A stretch of DNA of 64,000 nt from an uncultured Bacilli bacterium (GCA_934140575.1 CAKPBJ010000005.1:25407-89406); one strand, 5' to 3'. Counted from the first letter of the stretch, positions 43,077 to 56,041 are shown. The notes: generated from the sequence alone by a model not told the origin. Numbers and translations: made by a program.

Positions 43077-46000
43077 TGATAGATGTTAATAAATTTGAAG
43101 CATTAAAGATTGGTATAGCTTCTCCAGAAAAAATCCGTGAATGGTCATATGGTGAAGTAAAAAAACCTGAGACTATTAATTATCGTACACTTAGACCAGA
43201 GAGAGATGGACTTTTCTGTGAAAAGATTTTTGGACCTACAAAAGATTATGAGTGTGCTTGTGGAAAATATAAGAGAGTAAGATATAAAAATATTGTTTGT
43301 GATAGATGTGGAGTTGAGGTAACTCGTGCTAAAGTTCGTCGTGAACGTATGGGACATATTGAGTTAGCTACTCCTGTTTCTCACATTTGGTTCTTTAAAG
43401 GTGTTCCTTCTCGTATGGGACTTGTACTTGATATGAGTCCAAGAGATTTGGAAGAAGTATTATATTTTGTTAGCTATGTAGTTATTGATAAAGGTAATGC
43501 TCCACTTGAAAATAAGCAAACATTATCTGAAAAAGAATATAGAGCTTATTATGAAAAATATGGTACTGGTTTCAAAGTTGGAATGGGTGCCGAAGCAGTA
43601 AAAGAATTGCTTAAAAAAGTAGATTTAAAGAAAGATATAGATGAAATAGAAAAAGAACTTGAGACTGCTCAAGGACAAAAACGTACTCGTTTATTAAAAC
43701 GTTTAGATGTGCTTGCTGCTTTCTATAAATCAGGAAATAAACCTGAATGGATGATTATGGATTGTATTCCTGTTATTCCACCAGAATTAAGACCAATGAT
43801 TCAATTAGATGGTGGTAGATTTGCTACTAGTGATTTAAATGATTTATATAGACGTGTTATTAATCGTAACAATCGTTTAAAGAAACTTATTGATTTAGGA
43901 GCTCCTGGAATTATTATTCAAAATGAGAAACGTATGCTTCAAGAAGCTGTTGATGCATTATTTGATAATGGTCGTCGTGGAAGAAGCGTAACTGGTGCCG
44001 GAAATAGACCATTAAAATCAATTTCTAGTATGTTAAAAGGTAAACAAGGTCGTTTCCGTCAAAACTTATTAGGAAAACGTGTTGATTATTCAGGACGTTC
44101 AGTTATCGTAGTTGGTCCATCATTAAAGATGTATCAATGTGGTATTCCAAAAGAAATGGCTCTAGAATTATTTAAACCTCATGTTATTCATGGTTTGGTA
44201 AGCAAGGATATTGCTCATAATATTAAAGCTGCTAAGAGATTAATTGATAAACAAGATCCTGTTGTTTGGGATATTGTTGAAGAGGCAATTAAAGAACATC
44301 CAGTATTATTAAACCGTGCTCCTACATTACATAGATTAGGTATTCAAGCTTTTGAACCAGTATTAGTTGGTGGTAAGGCTATTAGATTACATCCATTGGT
44401 ATGTCCAGCATTTAATGCAGACTTTGATGGTGACCAGATGGCTGTACACGTTCCAATATCTGAAGAAGCTCAAGCTGAAGCTAGATTATTAATGTTAGGT
44501 TCTAACAATATCTTAAAACCATCAAGTGGAGATCCTATTGTTACACCTTCACAAGATATGGTTTTAGGTAACTATTATATTACAATGGAAAAAGCTGGTG
44601 AAGAAGGAGAAGGAAGAGTATTTAGAAATGCTAATGAGGCATTAATGGCTTATGAAAGACGTGAAATTACTCTTCATACTCGTATAGCTTTACCTGTTGA
44701 TTCATTTAGACATAAATTATTTACTGAAAGTCAAAAAGGTAAATATTTAGTAACAACTGTTGGAAAGATAAAATTTAATGAAATTTTACCAGATACTTTT
44801 GCATATATTAATGAGCCAACAGATGAAAATATTAATAATATTACACCTAATAAGTATTTCTTAGAGAAAGGTACTAATATTCCAGAAGCAATTAAGGCTA
44901 TGGATTTAGTTAAACCATTTGCTAAAGGTACTTTAGAAAAAATTATTGCACAAGTATTTAATAGATATAAGACAACTGAAACTTCTACAATGCTTGATAA
45001 ATTGAAAGATTTAGGTTTCTATTATTCTACAATTGCTGGAGTTACTGTTAGTATGTCTGATGTTAAGACTAGTGATAAAAAAGGTGAAATTGTTGCTGAA
45101 GCACAAAAATTTGTTGATAAAATCAATAAACAATATAAACGTGGTTTAATAACTGAAGAAGAAAGATATAATAAAGTTATTGAAACTTGGAATGGTGCTA
45201 AAGATAAAGTTCAAGAAGAGTTACAAGAAATTGCTAATAGTGACTTAGAAAACCCAATCTTCATGATGATGCATTCTAAGGCTCGTGGTAACATTTCAAA
45301 CTTTACACAAGTTGCAGGTATGCGTGGATTAATGGCTAAACCAGATGGTTCTTCAGTAGAAATCCCAGTTTTATCAAACTTCATAGAAGGATTATCTGTT
45401 GCTGAATTCTTCTTATCAACACATGGTGCTCGTAAAGGTTCTGCAGATACTGCCTTAAAGACTGCAGATTCTGGATACTTAACTCGTCGTTTAGTTGATG
45501 TATCACAAGATATGATTGTTCGTGAAGAAGATTGCGGAACAGATCAAGGTATGGTTGTTAGGGACTTTATTAATGAAAAGACTGGATCAGTTATTGAAAG
45601 TTTAAGAGATCGTATTATTGGTAGATTTGCTAATAAGAAAATTGTTAATCCTGAAACAAAAGAAGTTATTGTTGATAAACTTCAAATGATAAATGAATCA
45701 TTAGCTGATAAAATTATTGCAGCTGGAATTAAAGAAGTTGAAATTAGAACTAATTTAACTTGTGCTACTGTAAATGGTGTATGTCAAAAGTGTTATGGTA
45801 GAAACTTAGCAACAGGAAATTTAGTAGAAATTGGAGAAGCAGTTGGTGTTATGGCTGCACAATCTATTGGTGAACCTGGTACACAGCTTACAATGCGTAC
45901 TTTCCATACTGGTGGAGTTGCTGGTGTTGAAGATATTACTCAAGGTCTTCCTCGTGTTCAAGAATTATTTGAAGCACGTAATCCAAAAGGAAAAGCTACA

Positions 46001-46708
46001 ATTGCTGAAATTGATGGTACTGTTTCTAAGATTAAAGAAGATCATGGTAAGTATAAGATTAGTATTACTAATAAATTAGAAACAAAAGAACATGTTACAA
46101 ATTATGGTTCTAAGTTATGCGTTGAAAAGGGTACAGAAGTACATTGTGGTGATAAACTTACTGAAGGTGCTATAAGTCCTAAGGAATTATTAGCAGTTAC
46201 TGACCCAATTACAACACAAGAATATATATTAAAAGAAGTTCAATATACATATCGTTCTCAAGGTGTTGATATTTCAGACAAACATATTGAAATTATCGCT
46301 CGTAGAATGATTAGTAAAATAAGAATTGTTGATGGTGGAGATACTAAGTTCTTACCTGGTAGTCTTGTTAATTTCCGTGAATTTACAGATGGAAATAAAG
46401 ATGCTATTATTCAAGGTAAGAAACCTGCTCTTGGAAAACCAATTTTACTTGGTATTACTAAGGCAGCACTTGAAACAGATTCATTCTTATCTGCAGCTTC
46501 ATTCCAAGAAACAACTCGTATCTTGACAGATGCTGCTATTAGAGGAAAAGTTGATAATCTATGTGGATTAAAGGAAAACGTTATTATTGGTAAATTAATA
46601 CCTGCAGGTACTGGTATTAAAAATTATCGAGATGTAGATTACGAATTAAAAACCGAATTTATGGATGAAGAACCTTTAGAACAATTAGAAGATCAATTTA
46701 TGGAGTAG
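43076..46708 (+). CDS. rpoC: DNA-directed RNA polymerase subunit beta'
   Basis: Beta' is the partner subunit with the active-site magnesium site NADFDGDQM. The 1210-residue protein begins [18 protein letters not shown], has the zinc finger [19 protein letters not shown] (cys-rich start), the clamp helices, and the trigger-loop and bridge-helix motifs (MRTFHTGG). Length matches Bacillus (about 1199). It overlaps rpoB by one base and is closed by a palindromic terminator. Confidence 0.98.
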   Translation: MIDVNKFEALKIGIASPEKIREWSYGEVKKPETINYRTLRPERDGLFCEKIFGPTKDYECACGKYKRVRYKNIVCDRCGVEVTRAKVRRERMGHIELATPVSHIWFFKGVPSRMGLVLDMSPRDLEEVLYFVSYVVIDKGNAPLENKQTLSEKEYRAYYEKYGTGFKVGMGAEAVKELLKKVDLKKDIDEIEKELETAQGQKRTRLLKRLDVLAAFYKSGNKPEWMIMDCIPVIPPELRPMIQLDGGRFATSDLNDLYRRVINRNNRLKKLIDLGAPGIIIQNEKRMLQEAVDALFDNGRRGRSVTGAGNRPLKSISSMLKGKQGRFRQNLLGKRVDYSGRSVIVVGPSLKMYQCGIPKEMALELFKPHVIHGLVSKDIAHNIKAAKRLIDKQDPVVWDIVEEAIKEHPVLLNRAPTLHRLGIQAFEPVLVGGKAIRLHPLVCPAFNADFDGDQMAVHVPISEEAQAEARLLMLGSNNILKPSSGDPIVTPSQDMVLGNYYITMEKAGEEGEGRVFRNANEALMAYERREITLHTRIALPVDSFRHKLFTESQKGKYLVTTVGKIKFNEILPDTFAYINEPTDENINNITPNKYFLEKGTNIPEAIKAMDLVKPFAKGTLEKIIAQVFNRYKTTETSTMLDKLKDLGFYYSTIAGVTVSMSDVKTSDKKGEIVAEAQKFVDKINKQYKRGLITEEERYNKVIETWNGAKDKVQEELQEIANSDLENPIFMMMHSKARGNISNFTQVAGMRGLMAKPDGSSVEIPVLSNFIEGLSVAEFFLSTHGARKGSADTALKTADSGYLTRRLVDVSQDMIVREEDCGTDQGMVVRDFINEKTGSVIESLRDRIIGRFANKKIVNPETKEVIVDKLQMINESLADKIIAAGIKEVEIRTNLTCATVNGVCQKCYGRNLATGNLVEIGEAVGVMAAQSIGEPGTQLTMRTFHTGGVAGVEDITQGLPRVQELFEARNPKGKATIAEIDGTVSKIKEDHGKYKISITNKLETKEHVTNYGSKLCVEKGTEVHCGDKLTEGAISPKELLAVTDPITTQEYILKEVQYTYRSQGVDISDKHIEIIARRMISKIRIVDGGDTKFLPGSLVNFREFTDGNKDAIIQGKKPALGKPILLGITKAALETDSFLSAASFQETTRILTDAAIRGKVDNLCGLKENVIIGKLIPAGTGIKNYRDVDYELKTEFMDEEPLEQLEDQFME

Positions 46709-46724
46709 TTAACTACTCCTTTTT
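46702..46724 (+). terminator. Terminator after rpoC
   Basis: A perfect 18-base palindrome at 46702-46719, which includes the stop codon, is followed by a run of T. Confidence 0.85.
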
Positions 46725-46775
46725 CTTTACTTTTATTGGTAGATTTAGTATTATTATTATAGGTTAGGTGATGAT

Positions 46776-46898
46776 ATGAAAAAATTAAATAATGGTGGTT
46801 TTGGTATTTCGACTATGATTGGTTTTATGATTGCTTTTGTTTTGTTTTTACTAATAATTGTCTTTGTATATATGTATAATGGTATAGGTAATTTTTAA
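46776..46898 (+). CDS. Tiny single-pass membrane protein
   Basis: A 40-residue product begins MKKLNNGGFGISTMIGFMIA and is almost wholly hydrophobic after residue 8. AGGTGATG precedes ATG 46776, so it is probably translated. The GGFG start recalls pilin-like or other small exported peptides, but the Glu expected five residues after a prepilin cleavage site is missing. No known family is recognised. It lies between the rpoC terminator and the str promoter. Confidence 0.5.
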   Translation: MKKLNNGGFGISTMIGFMIAFVLFLLIIVFVYMYNGIGNF

Positions 46899-46907
46899 TA
46901 AAAATTG

Positions 46908-46936
46908 TTGACTTTAATATATTGACGTGTTATATT
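46908..46936 (+). promoter_or_regulatory. Sigma-A promoter of the str operon
   Basis: TTGACT at 46908-46913 and TATATT at 46931-46936 are 17 bases apart. A hairpin (CTTTGC/GCAAAG at about 46958-46975, T tail) lies in the leader before rpsL and may serve as an attenuator. Confidence 0.65.
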
Positions 46937-47032
46937 ATTAGTGCTGATTAAATAGCTTTGCTTTTTTGCAAAGTTTTATTTAAAGGGTAATATGATACAC
47001 CTGGATATGTGTAAAGAAAGGAGATTGATTTA

Positions 47033-47443
47033 ATGCCTACAATTAACCAATTAGTTCGTAAGAATCGTAAGGATAAAGTAAGAAAGAGTAAAGCACCAGT
47101 TCTTGGTGTTGGTTTAAATACAATCAAGAAAAAAGCAACTGATACTAACTCTCCTCAAAAACGTGGAGTTTGTACTCGTGTTGGTACAAAAACACCTAAG
47201 AAGCCAAACTCTGCACTTCGTAAGTACGCTCGTGTTCGTTTATCTAATGGTAAAGAAGTAGATACTTACATTCCTGGAATTGGACATAACTTACAAGAAC
47301 ACAGTGTTGTATTAATTCGTGGTGGTCGTGTAAAAGACCTTATCGGAGTTCGTTATCACATTATTCGTGGTACATTAGATACAGCTGGTGTTAAAGATCG
47401 TAAGCAAGGACGTAGTAAATACGGTGCAAAAAAAGGAAAATAG
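47033..47443 (+). CDS. rpsL: 30S ribosomal protein S12
   Basis: S12 sits at the decoding centre. The 136-residue protein has the invariant [25 protein letters not shown] segment with lysines as in streptomycin-sensitive strains, and the [17 protein letters not shown] strip near the end. AAAGGAG precedes ATG 47033. First gene of the S12-S7-EF-G-EF-Tu block. Confidence 0.98.
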   Translation: MPTINQLVRKNRKDKVRKSKAPVLGVGLNTIKKKATDTNSPQKRGVCTRVGTKTPKKPNSALRKYARVRLSNGKEVDTYIPGIGHNLQEHSVVLIRGGRVKDLIGVRYHIIRGTLDTAGVKDRKQGRSKYGAKKGK

Positions 47444-47478
47444 AATAATAAAAAAATTTTTGAAGGGAGGATTTAAAA

Positions 47479-47946
47479 ATGCGTAAAAGACGTGCAACAA
47501 AAAGAAGTATTTTACCAGATCCAATATATAAGTCAGAAGTAGTTGCAAAACTAATTAATACTATTATGTTAGATGGTAAAAAAGGAACAGCTCAAACTAT
47601 CGTTTATCAAGCTTTTGATACAGTAAAAGAAAAGACTGGAAAAGAAGCTTTAGAAGTATTTGAAGCTGCTATGGAAAATATTAAACCTCAACTTGAAGTT
47701 AAGAGTCGTCGTGTTGGTGGTTCAAACTACCAAGTACCTATCGAGGTTACACCTGCGAGAAGCCAAGCTTTAGCATTAAGATGGTTAACTAAGTATTCTC
47801 GTGAGCGTGGTGGAAAAGGTATGGCTGATAACTTAGCTAATGAAATTATCGATGCATCTAATGGTACTGGAGCATCAGTAAAAAAACGTGAAGATACTCA
47901 TAGAATGGCTGAAGCTAATAAGGCTTTTGCTCATTATAGATGGTAG
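47479..47946 (+). CDS. rpsG: 30S ribosomal protein S7
   Basis: S7 nucleates assembly of the 30S head. The 155-residue protein starts [16 protein letters not shown], has [12 protein letters not shown] and the [15 protein letters not shown] motif. AGGGAGG precedes the start; 35 bases after rpsL and 13 bases before fusA. Confidence 0.98.
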   Translation: MRKRRATKRSILPDPIYKSEVVAKLINTIMLDGKKGTAQTIVYQAFDTVKEKTGKEALEVFEAAMENIKPQLEVKSRRVGGSNYQVPIEVTPARSQALALRWLTKYSRERGGKGMADNLANEIIDASNGTGASVKKREDTHRMAEANKAFAHYRW

Positions 47947-47959
47947 AAGGGAGTAAATT

Positions 47960-50029
47960 ATGGCAAGAGATACGTCTTTAGAGAAGACAAGAAATATTGG
48001 AATAATGGCTCATATTGATGCAGGTAAAACTACTTGTACTGAAAGAATTTTATTCCATACTGGAGTAACTCATAAAATTGGAGAAACTCATGATGGTGAA
48101 TCTCAAATGGACTGGATGGCACAAGAACAAGAACGTGGTATTACAATCACTTCTGCTGCTACTACAGCTCATTGGAAAGGTTATCGTTTAAATATTATCG
48201 ATACTCCTGGACACGTAGATTTTACAATTGAGGTTTCAAGATCTCTTCGTGTACTTGATGGTGCTGTTGCATTAATCGATGCACAAGCTGGTGTTGAACC
48301 ACAAACTGAAACAGTTTGGAGACAAGCATCTGAATTTAAAGTTCCTAGAATTATTTTTGCAAATAAGATGGATAAAATGGGTGCTAATTTTGAATATAGT
48401 TTAAAAACTATTAAGGATCGTTTAGGAGTTAATTCTAAACCAATTGAATGGCCTATTGGTGCTGAATCTGAATTCAATGGAGTTATTGATTTAGTTACAA
48501 TGAAAGCTTATCATTATGATGGACAACAAGCAGAAAATGCTGAAGAAATCGAAATCCCTGCTGATTTAAAAGAAATAGCAGAAGAAAAGAGAGAAGAGTT
48601 AATTGATGCTGTTGCTGAATTTGATGATGAAATGATGGAAACTTATCTTGAAGGTGGAGAAGTTTCAATTGAAATGATTAAGAGAGCTATTAGAACTGGT
48701 ACTTTAAATGCAGAATTCTTCCCAGTAATGTGTGGAACTGCTTTAGGTAATAAAGGTATTAAACTATTATTAGATGCTATTCTTGATTATTTACCAAGCC
48801 CATTAGATATTGCATCCATTAAGGGTACTACTTTAGATGGAGAAGAAGCAGTTCGTCATCCAAGTGATAGTGAACCATTTGCTGCTTTAGCATTTAAAGT
48901 TATGACAGATCCATTCGTTGGTCGTCTTACATTCTTCAGAGTTTATTCAGGACACTTATCAAGTGGTTCTTATGTATTAAACTCTACAAAAGATACAAAA
49001 GAAAGAATTGGTCGTATTCTTCAAATGCATGCTAATACTCGTAAAGAAATTAGTGATGTATATACTGGAGATATTGCTGCTGCAGTTGGATTAAAAAATA
49101 CAACTACAGGTGATACATTATGTGATGAAAAGAAAGCTATTATACTTGAAAGTTTACAAGTTCCAGAACCTGTTATTCAATTAGCTGTTGAACCAAAATC
49201 AAAAGCTGATCAAGATAAAATGGCTTTAGCATTACAAAAACTTGCTGAGGAAGATCCAACATTTAAAGTTCATACAGATCATGAAACTGGTCAAACAGTT
49301 ATTGCTGGTATGGGTGAATTACACCTTGATGTATTAGTTGATCGTATGAGACGTGAATTTAATGTTGAAGCTAATGTTGGTGCTCCACAAGTTGCTTATC
49401 GTGAAACAATTAAGCAAGCTGCTGATTGTGAAGGTAAGTATATTAAACAATCTGGAGGTCGTGGACAATATGGACACGTTTGGGTTAAATTTGAACCAAA
49501 TCCTGATAAAGGATATGAGTTTGTTGATCAAATCGTTGGTGGTGTTGTTCCTCGTGAATATATTCCAGTTGTTGACAAAGGATTACAAGAAGCTTTACAA
49601 ACAGGTGTACTTGCTGGTTATCCAATGATAGATGTTAAGTGTACATTATTTGATGGTTCATATCATGATGTAGACTCTAACGAAATGGCTTTCAAAATTG
49701 CTGCTAGTTTTGCATTGAAGGAAGCTAAAAATAAATGTAAGCCAGTTTTACTTGAACCTATTATGAAAGTAGATGTTACTACTCCAGATGAATATTTTGG
49801 TAATGTAATGGGTGACTTGACTTCTCGTCGTGGTAAACCATTAGGACAAGAAACTCAAGGAAATGCTGTAAAACTAAGTGCTATGGTTCCACTTTCAGAA
49901 ATGTTTGGTTATGCTACTAACTTACGTTCAAATACACAAGGTAGAGCAACATTCGTAATGTTCTTTGATCATTATGAAGAAGTACCAAAAAACATTGCTG
50001 AAGAAATTATTAAAAAGAGTGGAAATTAA
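47960..50029 (+). CDS. fusA: Elongation factor G
   Basis: EF-G drives translocation. The 689-residue GTPase has the P loop AHIDAGKTT, the switch [10 protein letters not shown], the NKMDK base motif, and the EF-G-specific domain IV segments (YGHVWV, GGRGQYG). The length and motifs match Bacillus EF-G closely. Confidence 0.98.
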   Translation: MARDTSLEKTRNIGIMAHIDAGKTTCTERILFHTGVTHKIGETHDGESQMDWMAQEQERGITITSAATTAHWKGYRLNIIDTPGHVDFTIEVSRSLRVLDGAVALIDAQAGVEPQTETVWRQASEFKVPRIIFANKMDKMGANFEYSLKTIKDRLGVNSKPIEWPIGAESEFNGVIDLVTMKAYHYDGQQAENAEEIEIPADLKEIAEEKREELIDAVAEFDDEMMETYLEGGEVSIEMIKRAIRTGTLNAEFFPVMCGTALGNKGIKLLLDAILDYLPSPLDIASIKGTTLDGEEAVRHPSDSEPFAALAFKVMTDPFVGRLTFFRVYSGHLSSGSYVLNSTKDTKERIGRILQMHANTRKEISDVYTGDIAAAVGLKNTTTGDTLCDEKKAIILESLQVPEPVIQLAVEPKSKADQDKMALALQKLAEEDPTFKVHTDHETGQTVIAGMGELHLDVLVDRMRREFNVEANVGAPQVAYRETIKQAADCEGKYIKQSGGRGQYGHVWVKFEPNPDKGYEFVDQIVGGVVPREYIPVVDKGLQEALQTGVLAGYPMIDVKCTLFDGSYHDVDSNEMAFKIAASFALKEAKNKCKPVLLEPIMKVDVTTPDEYFGNVMGDLTSRRGKPLGQETQGNAVKLSAMVPLSEMFGYATNLRSNTQGRATFVMFFDHYEEVPKNIAEEIIKKSGN

Positions 50030-50049
50030 TTAAAAGTGTATCAAAATAG

Positions 50050-50078
50050 TTGAAAGTTTTTCAATTATTAGATAAAAT
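50050..50078 (+). promoter_or_regulatory. Sigma-A promoter of tuf
   Basis: TTGAAA at 50050-50055 and TAAAAT at 50073-50078 are 17 bases apart. EF-Tu therefore has its own promoter in addition to read-through from fusA. Confidence 0.55.
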
Positions 50079-50110
50079 ATAATTTGTAAACAAATAAGGA
50101 GGAAATTATT

Positions 50111-51295
50111 ATGGCAAAAGAAAAATTTGATCGTTCAAAACCACATGTTAACATTGGTACAATTGGACACGTAGATCATGGTAAAACTACATTAACTGCT
50201 GCTATTTCTAAATGTTTAGCTGGTAAAAACGGTAATGCTGCTGTTGATTTCGCTAACATTGATAAAGCACCAGAAGAAAGAGATCGTGGTATCACTATTA
50301 ATACTGCTCATATCGAGTATAGTACTGATGCTAGACATTACGCTCACGTTGACTGCCCAGGACATGCTGACTATGTTAAGAACATGATTACTGGTGCTGC
50401 TCAAATGGATGGAGCTATCTTAGTTATTGCTGCTACAGATGGACCAATGGCACAAACTCGTGAACATATCTTACTTGCTCGTCAAGTTGGAGTACCTAAA
50501 ATGGTTGTATTCATGAATAAGTGTGATATGGTTGACGATCCAGAATTATTAGATTTAGTAGAAATGGAAATTCGTGATTTATTAAACGAATATGGTTTCG
50601 AAGGAGACGATACTCCAATTATTCGTGGTTCTGCATTAAAAGCTCTTGAAGGAGATCCAGAATGGACACCAAAGATTGATGAACTTATGGAAGCTGTTGA
50701 TACATGGATTCCAACACCTGAAAGAGACAACGACAAACCATTCTTAATGAGTATTGAAGATGTATTCACTATTACAGGACGTGGAACAGTTGTTACTGGA
50801 CGTGTTGAACGTGGTACATTAAAACTTAATGATGAAGTTGAAATCGTTGGTATTAAGCCAACTAAGAAGACTGTTGTTACTGGAATTGAAATGTTCCGTA
50901 AACAATTAGACTTTGCTGAAGCAGGAGACAATGCTGGTGTATTATTACGTGGTATTGCTCGTGAAGAAGTTGAAAGAGGACAAGTTCTTGCTAAACCAGG
51001 ATCTGTTACTCCACATCATAAATTTAAAGGACAAGTATACGTATTAAGTAAAGAGGAAGGTGGACGTCATACTCCATTCTTCAACAACTATCGTCCACAA
51101 TTCTATTTCAGAACTACTGATGTTACTGGTGTAATCACTTTACCAGAAGGAACTGAAATGGTAATGCCTGGAGATAATGTTGATATGACTGTTGAATTAA
51201 TTCATTCAATCGCTCTTGAACAAGGTACTAAGTTCTCTATCCGTGAAGGTGGACGTACTGTTGGTGCTGGAAGCGTTACTGAAATTATTGAATAA
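50111..51295 (+). CDS. tuf: Elongation factor Tu
   Basis: EF-Tu delivers aminoacyl-tRNA to the ribosome. The 394-residue GTPase has [10 protein letters not shown], switch [18 protein letters not shown], and GSALKAL motifs, and normal domains 2 and 3. AAGGAGG precedes ATG 50111. A strong terminator follows. Confidence 0.98.
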   Translation: MAKEKFDRSKPHVNIGTIGHVDHGKTTLTAAISKCLAGKNGNAAVDFANIDKAPEERDRGITINTAHIEYSTDARHYAHVDCPGHADYVKNMITGAAQMDGAILVIAATDGPMAQTREHILLARQVGVPKMVVFMNKCDMVDDPELLDLVEMEIRDLLNEYGFEGDDTPIIRGSALKALEGDPEWTPKIDELMEAVDTWIPTPERDNDKPFLMSIEDVFTITGRGTVVTGRVERGTLKLNDEVEIVGIKPTKKTVVTGIEMFRKQLDFAEAGDNAGVLLRGIAREEVERGQVLAKPGSVTPHHKFKGQVYVLSKEEGGRHTPFFNNYRPQFYFRTTDVTGVITLPEGTEMVMPGDNVDMTVELIHSIALEQGTKFSIREGGRTVGAGSVTEIIE

Positions 51296-51313
51296 TTTAG
51301 GTATAAATTTATA

Positions 51314-51349
51314 AACTATTAACAATTTTGTTAATAGTTTTTTTTTTTT
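51314..51349 (+). terminator. Terminator after tuf
   Basis: AACTATTAAC (51314-51323) pairs with GTTAATAGTT (51330-51339), then ten T. Confidence 0.95.
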
Positions 51350-51387
51350 GTAAAAAAATAGAAAAGTAAATATAAATTACTTTTCTA
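51350..51387 (-). terminator. Terminator after femX (minus strand)
   Basis: TAGAAAAGTAA (51358-51369 region) pairs with TTACTTTTCTA (51377-51387); on the minus strand it is followed by a run of T. It lies back to back with the tuf terminator. Confidence 0.8.
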
Positions 51388-51389
51388 TT

Positions 51390-52625
51390 TTATTTGTTCA
51401 TTTTCTTATACAAATTATATGCAAAATTATTTAATACTATATCGAATTCTCCAATATATTCAGTAACTGTTGCATTAAATCCTAATTTTGATTCATTTAA
51501 TCCACTATATTGATTTTTGTTTTCAAAGTCTCCAACTATTGCATTTAAGTTAATATATTTAAATCCTTGTTCTGTATAATCTTTAATCATTTGCCATCTA
51601 ATTAAATAATTTGCATTTAAATTACTATTTGATTCATCTATTCCTTCGCTAAATATGTATGCAGCACCATCATATTTTATTATCATTGCTCCACCAATAA
51701 TAATTCCATTTGGATTTGTTTTAAGCATGTCTGTTGCTTTTAATAGCCTGTTTTTATATGTTGTGATTAATTTGTCAGATTCCATTTTTTTATTTAAGTA
51801 TTGATTTCTTTCTCGTTGGTCTAATGTCATATCTTGTACTTTTTCTGCTAATAAACCATTATATTCAACTTCTTTTTCATAACTTCTTCTACTGTTAATA
51901 AGAAATTTTTCAGTATTTATTTTAGCGTAGTAAATATCTATATCATTTTCAAATCTTAAAGTCATCTCTTTATAGAATGATAGTGGCTTTTTATCTTTTT
52001 TACCTGCAAATTGATATAACTTATTTACACTTTTTGATTCATCTTTTATAACTTCTATACCACTATTCATTGCATTACGTATTTTGTTTCTTGTTCGTTT
52101 ATCAAATCTTGTAAATGTTTCTTCTATATTTTTTTGTAATATTATAAGTGCTTCCCATCTAGGTTTTTCATTTTCAAAATATAGATTTTTTCCTTTATAT
52201 GAAAATCCTGCTTTTTTCAAGTTATTAATTATTTCTGTTCCTTTATTATTTATATTCATAATATTTCCTTGAGCATCTCTTATTGTTAGCGGGATATATG
52301 GGTCAATTCTTAATAGCATGAAGCCTTGCTTTCCAAGGACATTTTTTAGTTTTTCTACTAGTTCTTCTATTTGTTCTTTATTTTCGTAATTAAATAAAAT
52401 TCCTCTAGGGGCATATGCTATTTTATTTTTCATGAATACTTCTTTGTATATTATTAATGTAGCACCCATTAGTTTATTGTATTCATTTATTATACCTAAG
52501 AATTGTGTTCTGTACCCGAACTTTTTCATTACATTTCCATACATTGAACTTTGAAAATAATTTCTATATTTATGTGATGAAGCAAATTTATCAAATTGTG
52601 CAGACGTTAACTTTACTATTTTCAT
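51390..52625 (-). CDS. FemX/FemAB-family peptidoglycan bridge aminoacyltransferase
   Basis: Fem proteins add amino acids from aminoacyl-tRNA to the lipid-linked peptidoglycan stem. The 411-residue protein has two GNAT-like lobes (YAPRGILFN, RTRNKIRNAMNSGIEV and GGAMIIKYDGAAYIFSEG) joined by a long helical coiled-coil arm. Fold and motif order identify it. It confirms a peptidoglycan wall. It is alone on the minus strand between tuf and eno and has a terminator shared back to back with tuf. Whether it adds Ala, Ser or Gly cannot be told. Confidence 0.9.
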   Translation of the reverse strand: MKIVKLTSAQFDKFASSHKYRNYFQSSMYGNVMKKFGYRTQFLGIINEYNKLMGATLIIYKEVFMKNKIAYAPRGILFNYENKEQIEELVEKLKNVLGKQGFMLLRIDPYIPLTIRDAQGNIMNINNKGTEIINNLKKAGFSYKGKNLYFENEKPRWEALIILQKNIEETFTRFDKRTRNKIRNAMNSGIEVIKDESKSVNKLYQFAGKKDKKPLSFYKEMTLRFENDIDIYYAKINTEKFLINSRRSYEKEVEYNGLLAEKVQDMTLDQRERNQYLNKKMESDKLITTYKNRLLKATDMLKTNPNGIIIGGAMIIKYDGAAYIFSEGIDESNSNLNANYLIRWQMIKDYTEQGFKYINLNAIVGDFENKNQYSGLNESKLGFNATVTEYIGEFDIVLNNFAYNLYKKMNK

Positions 52626-52739
52626 CTTTGCCCACTTCCTATCATATTATATATTATATCATATAAATGATAAGTTTCAATAATATGAATATGTAATGTG
52701 AATATGTAATTTATTAGTGTAAACTACATTATATTTGTA

Positions 52740-52768
52740 TTGAGAGGATAATTTTAGAGTGTTATAAT
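52740..52768 (+). promoter_or_regulatory. Sigma-A promoter of eno
   Basis: TTGAGA at 52740-52745 and TATAAT at 52763-52768 are 17 bases apart. A 12-base direct repeat (TGAATATGTAAT at 52686-52697 and 52699-52710) lies upstream and may be a binding site. Confidence 0.65.
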
Positions 52769-52797
52769 TATGTTGTATATAATGAATATATTAATAG

Positions 52798-54033
<1,236 letters not shown>

Positions 54034-54040
54034 TTTTTTC

Positions 54041-54069
54041 TTGACAAATAGTAATATATTTTATAGAAT
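54041..54069 (+). promoter_or_regulatory. Sigma-A promoter of the proS T-box leader
   Basis: TTGACA at 54041-54046 and TAGAAT at 54064-54069 are 17 bases apart. Confidence 0.75.
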
Positions 54070-54075
54070 AGAGAA

Positions 54076-54290
54076 AATTCAAAAAAATTTAAATCTATGG
54101 GGAGACCATAATTATATAAGCTCTTATGCACAGTGAGTTAAGGATAATGAGAACTTAATGATAATCTTATATAATTCCTATCTCTTCGGAGAAACATTGT
54201 TTCCGGTGTTACTTACATCGTTATAAAATTAAGAAAAATTAAGGATGGTACCGTGCTTTATGCACTCCTTTGGTATCATCCTTTTATTAT
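54076..54290 (+). promoter_or_regulatory. T-box leader for tRNA-Pro upstream of proS
   Basis: The T-box AAGGATGGTACCGTG is at 54241-54255. The body shows a long stem I (for example ATTATATAAG near 54110-54120 with CTTATATAAT at 54167-54176), an AG-bulge-like distal segment, and a specifier-loop CCT at 54177-54179 followed by A, which is a proline codon and fits the regulated gene. The T-box strand GGATGGTACC can pair instead with GGTATCATCC (54273-54282), which together with TTTT forms the terminator. Uncharged tRNA-Pro should switch it to antitermination. Confidence 0.92.
54243..54290 (+). terminator. Terminator conformation of the proS T-box
   Basis: GGATGGTACC (54243-54252) pairs with GGTATCATCC (54273-54282) with one wobble, with an inner GTGC/GCAC hairpin; a T-rich tail follows. 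Confidence 0.85.
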
Positions 54291-54302
54291 TAGGAGGTAA
54301 AT

Positions 54303-55958
54303 ATGAGATTAAGTAAAAGTTATTTTGTAACTAAGAAGGAAAATTTAAAAGATGATGAGTGTGTTAGTTCTAATTTATTAGTTAGAGCTGGAATGATTAA
54401 GAAAGTTGGTAGCGGTATTTATGCTTTTTTACCAATGGGATTAAGAGTATTTAGAAAAATTGAAAATGTTGTTCGTGAAGAAATGAATAATATTGGTTCA
54501 CAGGAACTTGTTATGCCTAGTTTACTTCCTGAGGATTATTATATTGATAGTGGAAGAAGAACAGTTTTTGGAGATGATATGTTTTCTTTAAAAGATAGAG
54601 TTGGTAGAGATTACGTATTAGGACCAACTCATGAAGAACTATTTGTTGAAGTATGTCGTGATATGATTAAGTCATATAAGGATATGCCAATTAGTTTATA
54701 TCAGATGGCTAATAAGTATCGTGATGAACCTCGTAGTAGATATGGTTTAATAAGAACAAGAGAGTTTGTTATGAAAGATGCTTATACATTTGATAAGGAT
54801 TTAGAAGGTTTAGATGAGTCATATAAATTAATGTTTGATGCATATAAGAAAATTTTTGATAGAATTGGTATTGATTATAGAATTGTTAGAGCATCTACTG
54901 GAGCTATGGGTGGACTTCTTTCAGAAGAATTTCAAGCAATTACAGATATTGGTGAAGATATAGTTGTTACTTGTGATAATTGTGGTTTTTCTACTAATAT
55001 TGAAATTTGTGATGTAAAGAGTGAATGTGAAAAATCTAATGAAGAAACAAAAGAAAAAGAATTACTTTATACTCCAAATTGTGGAACTATAAATGATTTA
55101 TATGAAAAATTTGGAATTGATTCTAAGAATACATGTAAAACTATGATATATAAAGTTGATGGTAAGTTCTATGCATTTATGGTTAGAGGGGATAGAGAAG
55201 TAAATGAATATAAAATTTCTAGACTTTTAAATGCTGTTAGTGTTGAAATGGCTACTGCTGAAGAAGATGAAAAAATTACTGGAGCTAATGTTGGATTTGC
55301 TGGACCAATTGATTTAGGAATACCAGTTATTATTGATAATGAAGTTTTATGTATGAAAAACTTCTTAGTTGGTGCCAATAAATCGGATTATCATTACATT
55401 AATACTAATTTAAATGATTTTAAGTATGAACAAGTAGCTGATATAAGAAATGTATGTGAAGATGATAAATGTCCAGAGTGTGGTCATGATTTATCATTTA
55501 AACATGGTATAGAAGTTGGAAATACATTCAAATTGGGTACTAAGTATTCTGAGTCTATGGGACTTTATTTTGCGGATGAAAATAATAAATTAAAACCAGT
55601 TTTGATGGGATGTTATGGAATTGGTGTTGCTAGAATAATGGCCGCTGTTGTTGAACAAAATCATGATGAAGATGGAATAATTTTCCCAGAAATTATTGCT
55701 CCATATAATCTTGCAATTGTTGTTGTTAATTCTAAAGATGAAACTCAAATGAAAGTTGCTAATGAATTATATGAAAAATACAAAAAAGACGGAATAGAAG
55801 TAATTTTAGATGATCGTGATGTAAGAGCTGGAGTTAAATTTAAAGATATGGATTTAATAGGAATTCCAAAAAGAATTGTTGTTGGTAAAAAAGCAAGTGA
55901 TGGTATTGTTGAACTTAAATATAGAGATTCTTCAGATGTTGAAGAGATTAATATTTAA
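54303..55958 (+). CDS. proS: Prolyl-tRNA synthetase
   Basis: ProRS charges tRNA-Pro. The 551-residue class II synthetase has motif 2 YRDEPRSRYGLIRTREF, motif 3 in GCYGIGVARIMAAV, and an inserted editing domain (about residues 225-400) that clears Ala-tRNA. The C-terminal anticodon-binding domain is complete. TTAGGAGGT precedes ATG 54303; a T-box controls it. Confidence 0.97.
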   Translation: MRLSKSYFVTKKENLKDDECVSSNLLVRAGMIKKVGSGIYAFLPMGLRVFRKIENVVREEMNNIGSQELVMPSLLPEDYYIDSGRRTVFGDDMFSLKDRVGRDYVLGPTHEELFVEVCRDMIKSYKDMPISLYQMANKYRDEPRSRYGLIRTREFVMKDAYTFDKDLEGLDESYKLMFDAYKKIFDRIGIDYRIVRASTGAMGGLLSEEFQAITDIGEDIVVTCDNCGFSTNIEICDVKSECEKSNEETKEKELLYTPNCGTINDLYEKFGIDSKNTCKTMIYKVDGKFYAFMVRGDREVNEYKISRLLNAVSVEMATAEEDEKITGANVGFAGPIDLGIPVIIDNEVLCMKNFLVGANKSDYHYINTNLNDFKYEQVADIRNVCEDDKCPECGHDLSFKHGIEVGNTFKLGTKYSESMGLYFADENNKLKPVLMGCYGIGVARIMAAVVEQNHDEDGIIFPEIIAPYNLAIVVVNSKDETQMKVANELYEKYKKDGIEVILDDRDVRAGVKFKDMDLIGIPKRIVVGKKASDGIVELKYRDSSDVEEINI

Positions 55959-56041
55959 TAAGTTTTTACTTAAAATTAAGTGTTTGCTTTTATTTGATAT
56001 ATATGATATTATATTAAGTGTTTATTAAACGGAGGGATTAA

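Noticed and set aside
46776..46898. Type IV prepilin for the tiny membrane protein
   Set aside because: The GGFG start is suggestive, but the required Glu at position +5 and a polar C-terminus are missing.
52686..52710. Direct repeat TGAATATGTAAT before eno as an operator
   Set aside because: Such repeats are easily made in AT-rich spacers. No regulator is known for it, so it is only noted beside the promoter.
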